Assembly (NCBI RefSeq): GCF_000003815.2
Contig: NC_049997.1
Location: 10,885,315 to 10,949,314 of the forward strand
Length of the DNA stretch: 64,000 nt
Direction of reading: 5' to 3'
Source: Branchiostoma floridae
Lineage: Eukaryota; Chordata; Leptocardii; Amphioxiformes; Branchiostomatidae
In this document: piece by piece, positions 23,501-34,500 of the stretch
How positions within the stretch are numbered: the first letter of the stretch is position 1
Layout: each line of letters starts with the position of its first letter
Notes under the pieces: model-generated
What the model was told of the DNA's origin: nothing
The model's input: only the letters and a program-made list of their open reading frames with translations
Databases searched by the model: none
Made by a program: the position numbers and the translations under genes

Positions 23501-24896
23501 ACCCTTTTCCACATGCGTTACAAAAGGAACTGTGGATGGAAAAGGACGCAGAGGAGTTCGAACAAGGTCAGGAACTTGTCGAGTTGAAACCAGTCGGTCG
23601 GGACTCACAGAAACAACTTCTCAGGCGCAAAACGCCATGGGATAACGAACCAGAGGTGTTTCACTAACTTCGTAACAATGGTGTTCACAGCGGTGGTTAC
23701 CCTGCGAGCCAGCCAGGACCGGGTAGCTAGCGAGTTTTGTTCGGGGAGCCAAGGCAGTCAGCCCGCCGACCTCACATAAGCGCTCCGGGGAGTTAAAGCC
23801 TGAAGGCTCAGCTACCTCCAAAGAAGAGGAGTTATCATCGGGCTTAAACTCGCCGGGGCGCTAAGAGGAGATCGGGCGGGCCTGACTGTCTTGGCCCACC
23901 GAATAAACTGTCCTAGCTGCCCGATCCTGGTTGGCTCCCAGGGTAAGCGGTGGTGGTTATCCTATCATATTAGTAAGAACATTCTCCTTCGCAAGCTTGT
24001 TCAATATACCTTGTGGAGGCTCCTCTAAACTAGACTGAGGTTTCCACTCTTGTGGGTGGGCGTGGCGTCTGACAGCTGTTAAGCAATCAGAAAATTGCAT
24101 AAATGTTTTCTTTAGGTGTAAGATTCTCTGATTGGCCGACAGCTGGTTACAGGTCAAGCCCACAGAAAACCTCGGTCCGATTTAACATAGCCTCCTCAAG
24201 GCATACTAGTCTTGTGTAGGTTGTAGGCGAGTTGAATGTGTTAGACCTGCGTGTTAGTATTGCACAAGGTGACGGCGAAAAGGTGGTTTAGTGATTTATA
24301 TATCTTTGTGATTTGTATGTTTTACACGCCTTTATTTGTTATCATGGTACCACAACCAACCGACTGGGCTCTTTCTGCCACGGGGTGGCTNNNNNNNNNN
24401 NNNNNNNNNNNNNNNNNNNNNNNNNNNNNNNNNNNNNNNNNNNNNNNNNNNNNNNNNNNNNNNNNNNNNNNNNNNNNNNNNNNNNNNNNNATTTGTCACC
24501 GGGTCCCGGGCTGATTTTAACCGTGAGTTGAAAAGAAGTCCGGAGGCCCGGCTGTGCCCCAAAACAGCCCGAAAGCCACAGGCTGTGCCACGGGAGCACT
24601 TAGGGTTCACGCCCAAGAGTGTTAAAAAAAATACCGGTTGAAACCCCATCACCCAATTGAACAAGAAATTATTAGTAACCCTAAGATAATTTTTGCAAGG
24701 TCTCACGACGCTTCTGTCTGTACAGGATTACTACTCAAAGAAATACCAAGACGGGGGACCGCCGAGGGATGAAGAGATGAGAAACTTGAAAGGAGAAGAA
24801 GATCACGATGGCGACAAACCGCCGGCCAATCCGAACGGGAATGTCCCGGATGAGAGGAGCAGCAAGAGCAGCGTGGACTTCGAGAGCTCCATCTAA
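8597..24896 (+). CDS. SLC5A8-like: SLC5A8/SLC5A12-like sodium-coupled monocarboxylate transporter, 16 exons
   Basis: Exons: 8597-8959, 14663-14728, 15009-15060, 15483-15550, 15855-16009, 16507-16647, 17252-17381, 18000-18088, 18629-18741, 19218-19285, 19621-19707, 20506-20717, 21693-21796, 22384-22505, 23527-23655, 24726-24896. All borders are GT-AG and phases agree, giving 689 residues plus TAA (human SLC5A8 is about 610). Family landmarks are helix 1 with [60 protein letters not shown], and the helix-8 segment [18 protein letters not shown] near residues 355-372 that contributes to the second sodium site in SSS-fold carriers. Two N-glycosylation sequons (NET, NVT, near residues 485-492) lie in the large extracellular loop. 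The C-terminus ESSI fits a class I PDZ ligand, as known for SMCT1. Exon 5 uses an unusual donor, GTTCGT. An alternative first exon may be 3284-3646. Confidence 0.9.
9122..9236 (+). pseudogene. Copy of the exon 1 donor edge plus intron start
   Basis: Repeats 8939-9049: the exon end (GGTCACCAGTGCTTTGATACGAG, with a 4-bp insertion breaking the frame), the donor GTAAGACAA, and the following intron phrase (AAAACAAAAGGCCACAA ... TTACATGTTTTCAGGACTTGAC). It contains only about 8 codons of exon. The copied donor is intact, so it could act as a decoy 5' splice site. Confidence 0.8.
13253..13317. repeat. Short inverted-repeat element (ACTCTCCAAGCAGAAGTTGG)
   Basis: 65 bp with inverted ends ACTCTCCAAGCAGA and TCTGCTTGGAGAGT; the minimal member of the family described at 7121-7260. 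Confidence 0.65.
15085..15320 (+). repeat. (GGAA)n purine microsatellite
   Basis: Interrupted GGAA/GAAGGA tract beginning 25 bp after the exon 3 donor (15060). It is purine-only on the sense strand for long stretches. Confidence 0.85.
16032..16240. mobile_element. MITE-like element (GTCGTGCGATCGTCGTACG family), intact copy
   Basis: 209 bp. The left arm GGGCGCTGTCTCATAGGTCG + TGCGATCGTCGTACG is inverted on the right as CGTACGACGATCGCACGACC + TATGTGGTCGCGCCC. The body matches 26157-26368 (GGCATGTTGGAAGACAAAAT, TCTGTCACGGCCTGCTTGAA). It begins 22 bp after the exon 5 donor. Confidence 0.8.
16761..16811 (+). pseudogene. Copy of the exon 6 donor edge
   Basis: CAGGTCCAGCGCTACCTCAC through CAGGGCGCAGATGTAAG repeats 16601-16651, the last 47 bp of exon 6 with its donor, with one substitution. 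It lies 113 bp past the real donor and lacks an acceptor. Confidence 0.85.
17134..17251 (+). repeat. Degenerate repeats of the exon 7 acceptor phrase
   Basis: Variants of TTTTCAGTGCCCTGTACCTG precede the true acceptor: GGTGCCCAGTATATGG, TTTCAGTGCCTAGAAAATGG, TTTTCACTGTCCTGTACATG and TGTGCCCTGTGAACA, spaced about 25-45 bp. They look like decayed tandem copies of the 3' splice site and first exon codons, but are short enough that chance is possible. Confidence 0.4.
17412..17765 (+). repeat. (TCAC)n microsatellite
   Basis: About 350 bp of CACT/TCAC repeats starting 31 bp after the exon 7 donor. The open frame through it, with Ser-Leu-Thr-His repeats, is simply the intron read through. Confidence 0.92.
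18135..18262 (+). repeat. SINE-like fragment
   Basis: Contains GTGGTCCTGGGTTTGAATCC (a box-B-like phrase), followed by GTAGACACGTTACACGACTT TCCTCA. The same order is seen, inverted, at 43740-43985. Probably a truncated tRNA-derived SINE. Confidence 0.45.
18304..18484. repeat. Inverted-repeat element with AGTCTCCATGCAGACCCTACGG ends
   Basis: 181 bp. The end AGTCTCCATGCAGACCCTAC + GGTGCC is inverted as GGCACCGTAGGGTCTGCTTG + GAGACT. The body contains duplicated CTCCCTTTGGCCGGCTAT. Members with the same body are at 42808-42880 (half) and 52729-53221. Confidence 0.75.
20103..20330. repeat. Foldback element (CCTTTGACATATTACCCA family)
   Basis: The left end AAGCACATTCGTGATTC is inverted at the right (GAATGTGCTT), with CACCTTTGACATATTACCCA near the right arm. 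Related copies are at 45624-45790 and 51561-51694. Confidence 0.55.
21106..21645. repeat. 540-bp element with GGCCACAGCAAGTGAATTTA ends
   Basis: The left end TTAGGCCACAGCAAGTGAAT + TTAATGGATGACATC is inverted at the right (GATGTCATCCATAAAATTTA + CTTGCTGTGGCCTTA). It fills much of the intron between exons 12 and 13. A stranded right end occurs at 60462-60500. Confidence 0.75.
22590..22805. repeat. Foldback element (TTCACCTTTATCCGCGGGGTAACC family), copy 1
   Basis: Long inverted arms: TTCACCTTTTTACGCGGGGT + AACCTATATCCGTTG at the left and CAACGGATATAGGTTACCCG + CGGATAAAGGTGAA at the right. Seven further copies are at 37539, 40980, 44873 (half), 46381, 48455, 50920 and 54467, making this the most frequent repeat in the window. 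Confidence 0.8.
23690..23960. repeat. Foldback element (GGTGGTTACCCTGCGAGCCA ends)
   Basis: The left arm CGGTGGTTACCCTGCGAGCC + AGCCAGGACCGGGTAGCTAG is mirrored by CTAGCTGCCCGATCCTGGTT + GGCTCCCAGGGTAAGCGG. About 270 bp, in the last intron of the SLC5 gene. Confidence 0.7.
24391..24490. other. Assembly gap (100 N)
   Basis: Exactly 100 Ns in the last intron of the 8597-24896 gene, most likely a fixed-size scaffold gap. The flanks on both sides are GC-rich and repeat-like (GGGCTCTTTCTGCCACGGGG and AGCCCGAAAGCCACAGGCTG), so a repeat probably caused it. Confidence 0.98.
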
Positions 24897-26156
24897 GGGC
24901 GAGACCATTCGAAAAGGGGTTCCATCTCAAAAGGGGTGTAAGATTTAAATTTTTTAATGCAGAAGAAGTAGTGATAATGGGGGGGGGGGGGGTATAATAT
25001 GTTGTAATCCCCTTCAACCTTTTGAGTGGAATAGCCCGAACAAGAAAGCGGTTTTCTTACAAACTGTTTGTTGTGAGAGTACAATGTCTTCTCCAAGTAA
25101 ACTGTTGTGAGTTAGAAAGAAACGTTCAATGTGTTGGGAGTCGTTTGTCCAATGTCCGGTTTCTTTCCAACAGTTCGCTGTTTCGGAGAGAGACAGCCAA
25201 CTTTCCTGGTACTTAATTTGAGTTGTTTTCTTTTTTTTTTCCAGTGAACTTTCAGTCATAATTATTTTTGCCAGCATACTGAAAATAAGGGCGAGTACAA
25301 TCAGTCATTGGAACGGCTAAAGAATACATGCATTAGCGACGTAATTAAGTGGGGTTGTGAAATGAAAAGGTCTTTGGCAATGAATTGAGGGTGTCAATGA
25401 AATGAGGGTGAAAAGAAAACGCGATGACTTACCTCCCCGTGAACTTGAACCAAATAGACAAAAAATCTGTGGTAACAAAATGTCCAAAGTGTTTTTTCTC
25501 GATGCCATGACAAGACATTCCAAACAAGAAGTGCTTATTTTTGTACAGAAAATGTATCTATTAGATTTTCTTGATGAGGATTTCTACACCTCATTATTTC
25601 AAAGGCAGAGATTATTCTTGTCATATTTCTAGTCAATTTCGTTTCTTTTTAGGCAATTTATGTTTACATTTTGGATCATTTCTGTTCGATGATTTTGTCA
25701 GAAGTGAGTTTTGGTGATAATGTAATGCTTACTAAACAATGAACAGATGTCTTGGCTTAATTGATTGGCCAAAGCTTCTTTATTATTTTGATTGGATAAT
25801 AGGACTGACCTATCAGGGCGTGTTTCAGCGATCTAATCTTTCATTGGCTGTAACGAACTGCCAATCGGAGTGAATGCTATGCTACTTGATATCACTTCGT
25901 ATGAACAATAGAACGTGTAATGCGATTAAGTTTACTAATGCAGAGCTTAAGTTTCATCGATGATGCTAATTATTAATGTCCTCATTATGCACATATAATT
26001 CGCTGTGATTTTAACGGTGTGTGTTTGACATAATCGGTCATTTATATGTAATATTTCTTTGTATGAACTTACAAACTAAGGAATGTGTGACGTTAGTAGC
26101 GGAAACTCTAATCATGGCATATGCAAATAATCTTAGGTTTCGTCTGTATCGAGTTA

Positions 26157-26368
26157 GGGTGCGGTTACATAGGTCGTGCAATCGTCGTACGATCGCTAAC
26201 TTCGGGCATTTTGGAGGATGGAAATGTACGTGTCCTGCAAAGTTCGACTGTCTTGGTACACAAAATGCTGTTTTGGATCCATGTCGTTCGTTTGTTCTGT
26301 CACGGCCTGCTTGAAAATCTTATGTATCAAAATCGTGCGACGATCGCACGACCTATGTGACCGCGCCC
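26157..26368. mobile_element. MITE-like element (GTCGTGCGATCGTCGTACG family)
   Basis: 212 bp with inverted arms GGGTGCGGTTACATAGGTCG and its complement CGACCTATGTGACCGCGCCC. AGTTA occurs directly before the left end and two bases after the right end, a possible target duplication. It lies in the probable 3' untranslated region of the upstream SLC5 gene. Confidence 0.8.
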
Positions 26369-26436
26369 TCAGTTAACATTTATTTTCCACCGCTTTAATT
26401 TCCGTTCTCTTTGTGGTTTGTGTATGCAGACAAGGA

Positions 26437-26442
26437 AATAAA
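26437..26442 (+). terminator. Candidate polyadenylation signal AATAAA of the 8597-24896 gene
   Basis: AATAAA in GGAAATAAAGATGG, 1.54 kb after the stop codon, followed by a TG/T-rich stretch (TTTTATCTATCTCTGTGAAT). I did not find a better signal closer to the stop. Tentative. Confidence 0.4.
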
Positions 26443-26949
26443 GATGGTTTTATCTATCTCTGTGAATGTCGAAACTTTATGGGTTGAAGTCACTGGCGTT
26501 TTTCTGTTTTGGCTCATAAACTACACGGTACCATGGTCTTTAATCATTTATATCTGATCAATTTTATCAATTGTAGGTTACAAAATCGAATAGTTTACAA
26601 AAAACGACAAAAGACCGCCAGGGTTCTGTGGCAAACACCCCAACACTACGCCACGCGACGCCACATTTTCATAGCTTGGAGTCAGCCTTGTTTGCTTTTA
26701 ATAGGCTCCTTTAGTCCGCTCCCGAAGGTCTCTACCCGCCAACAACAGCGCCCGCAAATCTTTTGGGCGAATAACGTCACCGTCGAGTCTTACATCTTCC
26801 GCAGGTAGGCCTGATGGCCTGTCACCGTCAATCGTTTGAATGGTAACGGCGCCCAGACTTGTTGGTGGGTAGCGATCTTCGAGCGCAGACTAAAGCTAAC
26901 AAACAAACTGGCTGGACTCCAGGCTATCATTTCCATACATACTAGCTCA

Positions 26950-27383
26950 TAGCCTGGGTACCATCCTATTTCTACCGGGGCTTCTTACACTCACTTTCCT
27001 AACATCCGTATTCTACCGGGGCTCCTTACACTCACTTGAGGGCCCCAGTGCCCTTTTGCGTAGAGTGTAATCGGCCGTTTTAATTTTACGTAGAGCGTAG
27101 ACGGATCGCTCAATTCAACGTAGAGCGTAATCGGTGCATTTTGCGTAGAGCGTAATTGACTCTTTTAATTCTACGTAATACGTTGTAGCTCCCCGGAATT
27201 TACCGTAAAACGTAATGGATGAATTGTGCGTATAGCGTAATCACACCTGCCCTAACAATTGCCCTTAGTCCCGTCAAAATGCAGGAAACTGCGTTTCAGA
27301 GGGTCGAGATTTCCAAATTTCCGTGGACCTCCTTTCACGAGTAGCGAGTGTAATACGGTAGAATACGGATGGTACCCAGGCTA
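26950..27383. repeat. Element with TAGCCTGGGTACCATCC ends and an internal CGTAGAGCGTAAT array
   Basis: Inverted ends TAGCCTGGGTACCATCCTAT and ATACGGATGGTACCCAGGCT + A. Inside, 27055-27240 repeats CGTAGAGCGTAAT or CGTAAAACGTAAT at spacings of about 25-30 bp, alternating with TTTTAATTCTA-like spacers. A minimal element with the same ends is at 53695-53810. The phrase TGCAGGAAACTGCGTTTCAG after the array recurs near 29160, 29350 and 34376. Confidence 0.75.
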
Positions 27384-28545
27384 ACCACCTCACCCAGACG
27401 CGGGTACCTTCCAACTGATGGGAACTTTGAGCCCGGTACAACCTTTGACGTCATCGGTTTGAGCTCTCCGTGCTGCAGTAACAAGAACCACCTGTTTAGG
27501 GGCAGAGTTGGGGGACGGTTCGTTCTATACTGAGTACAGGGCTATGATCCGGGACAATCCAAGCATACTCAAGAAAGGAGGAAGAGGAAGCAAACGTCTG
27601 CCACAAACAATGGTTTATCCCTGACTGTTTCCAGATGTTCAGTCCGTGTTTATGTAGGTCCCGCGATGTTTTGGTGCGAGTCGACCTGGGGTGCTGACAT
27701 TCAGACGTGATAGCTGTTTTCCAGGGTTTCCATAATATGTAGACTAGTTCCCTACTTATTGCAGTTAGTAGGTACCCAATCTGAGTAATAAGGCTGTTTA
27801 CGTGCTCGAGACCTCCATTTTACGTCCCTTCCGAAAGACGATGATGCAATACATGTTATCCGAGCTGAGCCGACCCTGGGATCGACCGTAAAGTCGGAGT
27901 GCCTGTCAAGTTACCTTCTTTGGTCACGCTTCAAGTTTCATGTCTTCAAGGTCAACCGCTCCACGTCTTGAAGGATCTTGTAGGAAACCTAGCGGGGCGT
28001 AACACTCGATGGCAGCGGGTCAAGTACACGTTCAGTAGATTACGAGTTCTTCGTTCGCGGAACGTCTCTTGTTCCAGAGCTGTGACTGAGTTCTTCCAAA
28101 TAACCGAGTATATACTGTCTTAACAACAGTCAACTACAAGTAGTAGGTCTGCAACTAGCCAGGGCTAGGGGTTCGCAGGGGTTCTTTTTCTTCTCGCACA
28201 CGTGTGATCACGTGTCGTTCGCGAACTCTAGCCAAGACAAGAGACGTGTCTTCACTACAGTCTACATGCTTTCGCTCCAGAACTCCACGCACGCCCTTCC
28301 TCTGAGGGCCAGAGCTTCCAGATCTTCCTTGCTGGTGTATGGTTCGGGCAGGAGGGGGCATACTCTGCAGAACAACCGGAGACTAACCTCTGCTTGGAGA
28401 GTAGAGGAGGCATGCAAGAAGGTGTTTCATGGTCTGCTCTTAACTGCAGTCACAAGCAATCTGTCCATCTGGGCTCTGATACCCAAGAGACCACGTCTAG
28501 CGAAATAATAGACAAGGACAACAACAACGATCGGACCCAATCGCC

Positions 28546-31500
28546 ATGGCTGCGGAGGGTGAGCTGCAATTCAGTGGTTGGGACTACGCCGTGTTCTCGG
28601 TCATGTTCGGCGTCTCCGTTGCCATCGGCTTCTACTACGCCTGTACGGTAAGTCAGAAGTCTAACTCAAGCAAGCCCCCATAGGTCATGTGAATAAATGA
28701 ACTATATTGGAAAATAAAGTATATATTTGTGTTGAATCATGATAATTATGATCCTCTTAGCAGGTTCTACTAGCCGGTGAATTTTTATGGAAAAATATTG
28801 ATGTTTAATTTTTTGCCCCTCCCCTTGTTTAACTTACACGAAATTTCCAGATCATTTAGGTGGTGATAGGTTTGAAGACAGATAGCCGGTAGAAAGCTAT
28901 CATACCAGGATGGCCATCACACCAAAATATATGCCACAGGCCTTCTACTATTTAAAAAAAAAAAGCAAGGAGAATAAATATTGTCATTCCCGTAGCCAGG
29001 GGGGGGGGGGGTAGGAAGAACCCCCCTCCCCTCCACACGCTCAAAAAGTCCACTTTTTCATGTCCAAGATTTTTTTCAAAGGAATGACTGATTTGCATTT
29101 TTCACTGATAGACATTTCAGTCAATCTTAGTCTATCGGCAAAATTTGCCCCAGAAAGTGCAGGAAATGGCTTTTCAGAGGGTCCAGATTTCAAAATTTCC
29201 CCGGACCTCCATTGTGGCGCCTTGCGCCTTTGGTGTCGGACATGGTGAAAATATGTCGAGGGAGTTGGCCTCAAAGACTTCTGCCAAAAGCCTTGTCTTT
29301 TAATAGAAATTACATTAAACTTCGCCAGCGATTTTTGCCCGTCAAAATGCAGGAAATTGCGTTTCAGGGGGTCACAATTTCAAATTTTCCGGGGGAACAT
29401 GCCCCCGGACCCCCCTAGATAAGCTCACGGCGCTCGATGGTCCCACAAGTACTAAAAAGACCTGGCTACGGGCATGATTGTGCCACCCCGGAGGTAACGA
29501 TTTTTTTCCTCTGGCCCAACATTGGACTAGGGCGGCAAGCAGCGAACACAGCGGGAGTATCTCATGGCCGACCGCTCCATGTCGGTTCTACCCGTGAGTC
29601 TGTCCCTCCTCGCGTCCTTCATGTCCGCTCTCACCGTCCTCGGCACCCCGGCGGAGGTCTACACCAACGGGACCATGTACTGGATGTTCGCAGTCACCTA
29701 CGTCATCGTGATCGTGCTGACGGCTCACCTGTTCCTGCCGACCTTCTACAGACTCGGGGTCACGAGTACTAACGAGGTTCGTACCAGAAAATCTTGTAAT
29801 TACTACTAGTATCTCATAGTTCCATGTTTTTACATCACAGCACTGACACTTTTGACGCCACTGAAATAAATATGTGAACAGCTACTCTCCAAGCAGAACT
29901 TAGAGCTGTTTTTTTTCTAACGTTTTTACCTGCATGTATGCAGGTATGGTTTTGATGCTGGTGGGAACTTTTCGGTAGCCGGGGATGTAGGGCGCTGTAT
30001 CTCGTGAACGGATGGTGCGAGCACGACGATTTTTGGTACGTGGGTTGGGGATGGTAGCCTGACACTCAGGTGTGATTTTGGGCCTCCTGGCGCTTGACCT
30101 TGACATTGAAGGTGGCATTTTTTGTGTTTTTGGGGCACTTTTGGCGCTGTGTGTCCTGAACGATACGCGCGATTGCGACGATTTTTGGTGCATGGGTGGG
30201 GGGTTGTTGCCTGTTGCCTAGGATTGACTTTGGGCCTTGTCGCGTTTGAACTTGACCCGGCAGGTCGAATTTTGTGTCCGGGAGGGGTGTTTCCGGAGTT
30301 ATATCTTCTGAACGGCTGGTGCTGGCGCGATGATATTTGGCACATGTGTCGGCGGTGGCTGAATAATGCTCAATTTTGATTTTGGCGCCCTTGGTGCTTG
30401 AACTTGACATTTTAGGTTACCTTTTGTGCGGGCACGGGGCGTGCGCTGTATCTCCGGAACGCAAGGTGCCATTGTGTTGCCATTTGGTACGTGAGTTGTT
30501 TGTGGTGTCCTGGTGGTCAGGTTTGATTTTGGGCCTCCTAGTGCTTGAACTTGATACTGTATAGGTTGACCCTGTTTTAGTGTGGTTGGGGCATCCTCCC
30601 AATATCTGCTTGGTTTTAAAAACAGATTATGGTTGGGTGTAGAACCATCATCTGGCCTGGGCCACCTTCAATGTATCAGGTTACGTAGTGGCACTGACAG
30701 TTTGCCAGATGACGGGAGTGTACAAGAATATATATCTGTTGGTCAGGTATAATTGAAGTTTGCTTATTACTCTTTGTGGTGTTTCTAGAGCTGTATAGTA
30801 CTGAGTTTTAAGTTCCGGTACAAGTTCCTTTACCCTGTTGGCAATCATGGTTGAACTTGAACTTAAACAGAAGAAGATGCAATTTTCTAATGTGGAGGAG
30901 AACTGTATAGAGTGTGGGCATAAGAGAAAGGTATGTGTATGATTTGTCCTGTGTTTCTTTTTGTTTCTTTGGTAATGCCATTTCCATATATACTGTATAC
31001 ATGTAATTTGTTGTTTTGGGCTAGTCATATTCGCTTGGTTTTTGGGCCTGCTTAATCTATGGTACAGGCAGGGTTAAGTGGTGGAGGCTTAGCTTTGTTC
31101 TGTTTTAAATTCAGTATCGTTTGTTGCATTTTGTCGCGGCAAATATATGATGAAATTCCCCTTCTAAGCAACTGCTCATTGGTTTGTGGGGATGTTTGCT
31201 GGGTGTTTGCTTTGACTACAACAGCTTCTGAACTTTTCAAAGCTTCCATTGCCAGCAGCTTGCCATCTATAAATGGGATTGACAAGGACATTTTTCATAG
31301 TAAATTATGCTGTTAAATTTGGCTTAGATACTACAGGAGATTTAGGTTTGGGTTGGATGGATTGAATGAAAATATCATACCACCCTGGGGACTAACTGTT
31401 GCTGCTGCATGGGGGCTACCACTATTCATGTTGTCTAATGTCTATGGAACTACAGATAAAAGTATCATTGGTCAAATTATGCGAGTAACATTCCGATGTC

Positions 31501-34500
31501 AAGTGAATAACACCCCAGAAATAAATCTTTAATGAATATCATTGGAAGAACACAAACCAAGGAGACTTAGCAGCTGCATTAGGTCAGTACATTGAAATAG
31601 GAAGATATTAGTATATCATGTGACAGAGTAACTACATGTGCATGGGCCATCTGAGACAAAAAAAGGTAGCGTCTCAACAACTTCAAAGTACTGTGGTTGG
31701 TTACATACTTAAGAAATCCAAAATAAGTAATGTTCATCCCTGTCCAAACTTACAAATTCAGAAAATGGAATTTCAGAGTCAGACTTTTGCATGGTGCACA
31801 ACCAACACAGTAAAAAGCTCATTTTTCCAACCACGTACCACAGACAAAAAGGCAAAAATACACAATAGGTCTACAGAAACCCAATACATTTCATGCAGGC
31901 CTGAGGTCTACGAACTCTTGTTTTAGTCGTTTTTATCGGGCTTTCTATTTTTGCATTTTGCCGCCTTAGCGGCAAAATGCTCTGAGGCCAGAATAGTGGG
32001 CGTTGTGATGAACGGACCTGTTCAATACTGTAATTCCTGATTTTTTTCACTGTAATGTTATGTTCACTGTTTTCACGGTGACGATTGTAACGTGAACTTA
32101 TCATTACCGATAAAAAATAATTCACAGACATTTTTCATGTGCACTTGCCTCGACAGTGAACATATAGTTCCGAGAACAAGTTCAATTTTCTCAGACCGTG
32201 AAAATTTGGTACCGTGAAGATAAAGTGATTTACAGTATCTGCTAAGAATTTGTATACTTCTTAAAAGCTCTGTCATAAGTCATTGTTTGTGGTCCGTAAT
32301 TGCCCCTGATATTTCATTAAATTTAATAAATGAAGTATGATATTCCTTAGATTGGTGCAGCATATCATCAAATAATTGCTTTAACATTTAACCATGCATT
32401 AGCAATTCATAAAGATGAAATGTTTTCCAAATAAATCGAATATATATACATAACACTTACATATAGCGTCCCAGAGGCCCTTGCGAATATTCATAATTTG
32501 ATCCGCGAAAACCCTCTGCAGTACGGCGATCCGTAAATTTCCCTACCATCTTCCCACACCCGCGGTACAAAAACTATCCGGTTCTAGAGGTAAAGTTACC
32601 CATCAAAATAAAGGATATAAGTTTCTTTTTCTTGTGATGTGTTTATTTTGCTTGTAAATTTTTAAAATGCCAGAAATTCGCCGGTGTAAGCGGGGAGGTC
32701 GGGTCTTCGGATCCTGCTTCCACACTTCCGGGAACCCCCACTTTACTGCGCTTGCGCTTCGCCGTCTTGTCAACTTGAAAGGATTTGTCGATCTTTAATG
32801 ATAAAAATCACCGAACGAATTTTATTTTTTCTTGTTTGCATTTCTATCCATAGTAGTCGCCGTTGTGATGGAGTGATGTTGAGATGAACGGACCTGTTCA
32901 ATTCATGCCAAACATTTCTATACCTGTTAAAACGGGCATTTTTTCAACACGTTCGCACTGGCGCAGTGGTTAAAGTTTACGCATTCTAAACCAATGCACC
33001 CGGTTCGAATACGCATTCTAAACCAATGCACCCGGTTCGAATCCGGGGAGGTAGATTTTTTTTTTCTTTTTTACACCATTAAAATACTAATTTTTACATC
33101 CATTTGGCCACACCAATTTATTTCTTTGGTTAACGGATTCGCCGCTTCGTTTTTTCGCCGAATAGAAATAAAAATTAAAAAAAAAAAACTTAAAAATGCC
33201 CCGCAACAGAGCTCACTCAAAAACAGGCAGTGTAGTGAAATTTGCTGCACTTCACGCAAATTTTAACAGGTGGCGTCTAGATCTAGATTCAGGCACATAT
33301 GTGAATCTCTCCATGCGCCAATATCAGGTTTAGTTACTCTGTTCTATTTATATGACATTCTAATAACTAGAAAAAAACGTTCACACACGCAAACATTGGC
33401 AAAATGCCAGCTTTTTAAAAGCACTTGTTTATTTTATCTTGCTGTATCAAAACCTAATGGCTGGCGTATTTCAAGAAAAATGACTAAAAAAACGTTAAAA
33501 AACCGCCGGAGCCTAACCTCTGCTTGGAGAGTAGTAAACAGCACCTCTACATAACGACCACCTGGCTAATGTGACCACTTTCTGCTGGGCCCTACTAGAT
33601 AATTCTTCGTATTGACATAAGGCTGAAGAATCCTGTCTATAGTGACCACCTGTCCACACATGGACTAGATTATACCGGTCCCCTGAGTGGTCTTCTTAAG
33701 CAGGTTTGATTATACTTAATGTATGTCGGTGTCAGTATTTATATTGTTCATCCTTATCGGGGTATTTTATTCGTTTATTCTCTTTTATGTCCACAGAAAC
33801 GCTGTTGTTTTCAATTTGTGCAACTAGTAGTAGAATATAGAATCTCGCCTGTTTTCTTATCTGAGTAAATCTGTATGTGAGGGAAAAGGAAGAATGTTTG
33901 GCTGATTGGAAGTACTTGCCATAATGAGTTCCTGTTTCCATTTATAGATGGGCTGATACTTCGGGCTGTAGTGATGATTACATCAATTCTGTCTCGGACA
34001 GTTTATATCGTCAGATGACAAGACCCTAAGCCATAGCGACGGTCCGACATTTTTTCAGTTTTCCTATTGATTCGAATTGACCCCAACACGCATGCCCATG
34101 CATAAAAACCCTTAAAAAACTATTGTTTAGGGAGGGTCTGCATGCCTTTTTCCGTTAAGCGTTACGAGCCATTTCAATTCACCGTTAATCGTTACCGACC
34201 CTCTCTAATTTAACGTTAATCGTTATCGGTATATTCTTCGTGAAGCGTTATTGGTCATTTTAATTCAACGTTAACCGTTATTTGTTATCCCGAATTCACC
34301 GTTAAGCGTTACCAAGAAATTCTTCGTAACCCGTTATACACACGAAGTCAAATGCCAGATAGAACCCCGGAAAATGCAGGAAATGGCTTTTCAAAGGGTC
34401 CAGATTTCAAAATTTTCTCCGAGCCTCCCGGCCTTCGGCTCTGAACAGGGTAAAATATGTTGCGGAAGCGTCGCCCTCAAAAACTTTATCACTCATACAG

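Larger units (their letters stand above)
24897..28545. other. 3' untranslated region of SLC5 gene 3 and intergenic space to gene 4
   Basis: No further exon recognised. It holds a poly-G run at about 24980, a MITE at 26157-26368, a candidate polyadenylation signal at 26437 and an inverted-repeat element with an internal minisatellite at 26950-27383. A stranded TIR (ACCTCTGCTTGGAGAGTA) lies near 28387, shortly before the ATG of the next gene. The open frame at 25402-25632 has no recognisable family. Confidence 0.5.

Noticed and set aside
24391..24490. Open frames spanning the N block
   Set aside because: Artefacts of translating an assembly gap.
25402..25632. 76-codon basic open frame after the SLC5 gene
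   Set aside because: Lies in the likely 3' untranslated region, with no family recognised and no splice or promoter context.
4503..31920. The 25.4-kb spacing of the 2-kb repeats as the unit of SLC5 gene duplication
   Set aside because: The elements are almost identical while the two SLC5 genes are strongly diverged and have different intron structures; the insertions are independent and later.
34140..34345. Regularly spaced repeats considered as a CRISPR array
   Set aside because: Units are short and imperfect with conserved spacers, and the context is an animal genome; it is a minisatellite in a repeat element.
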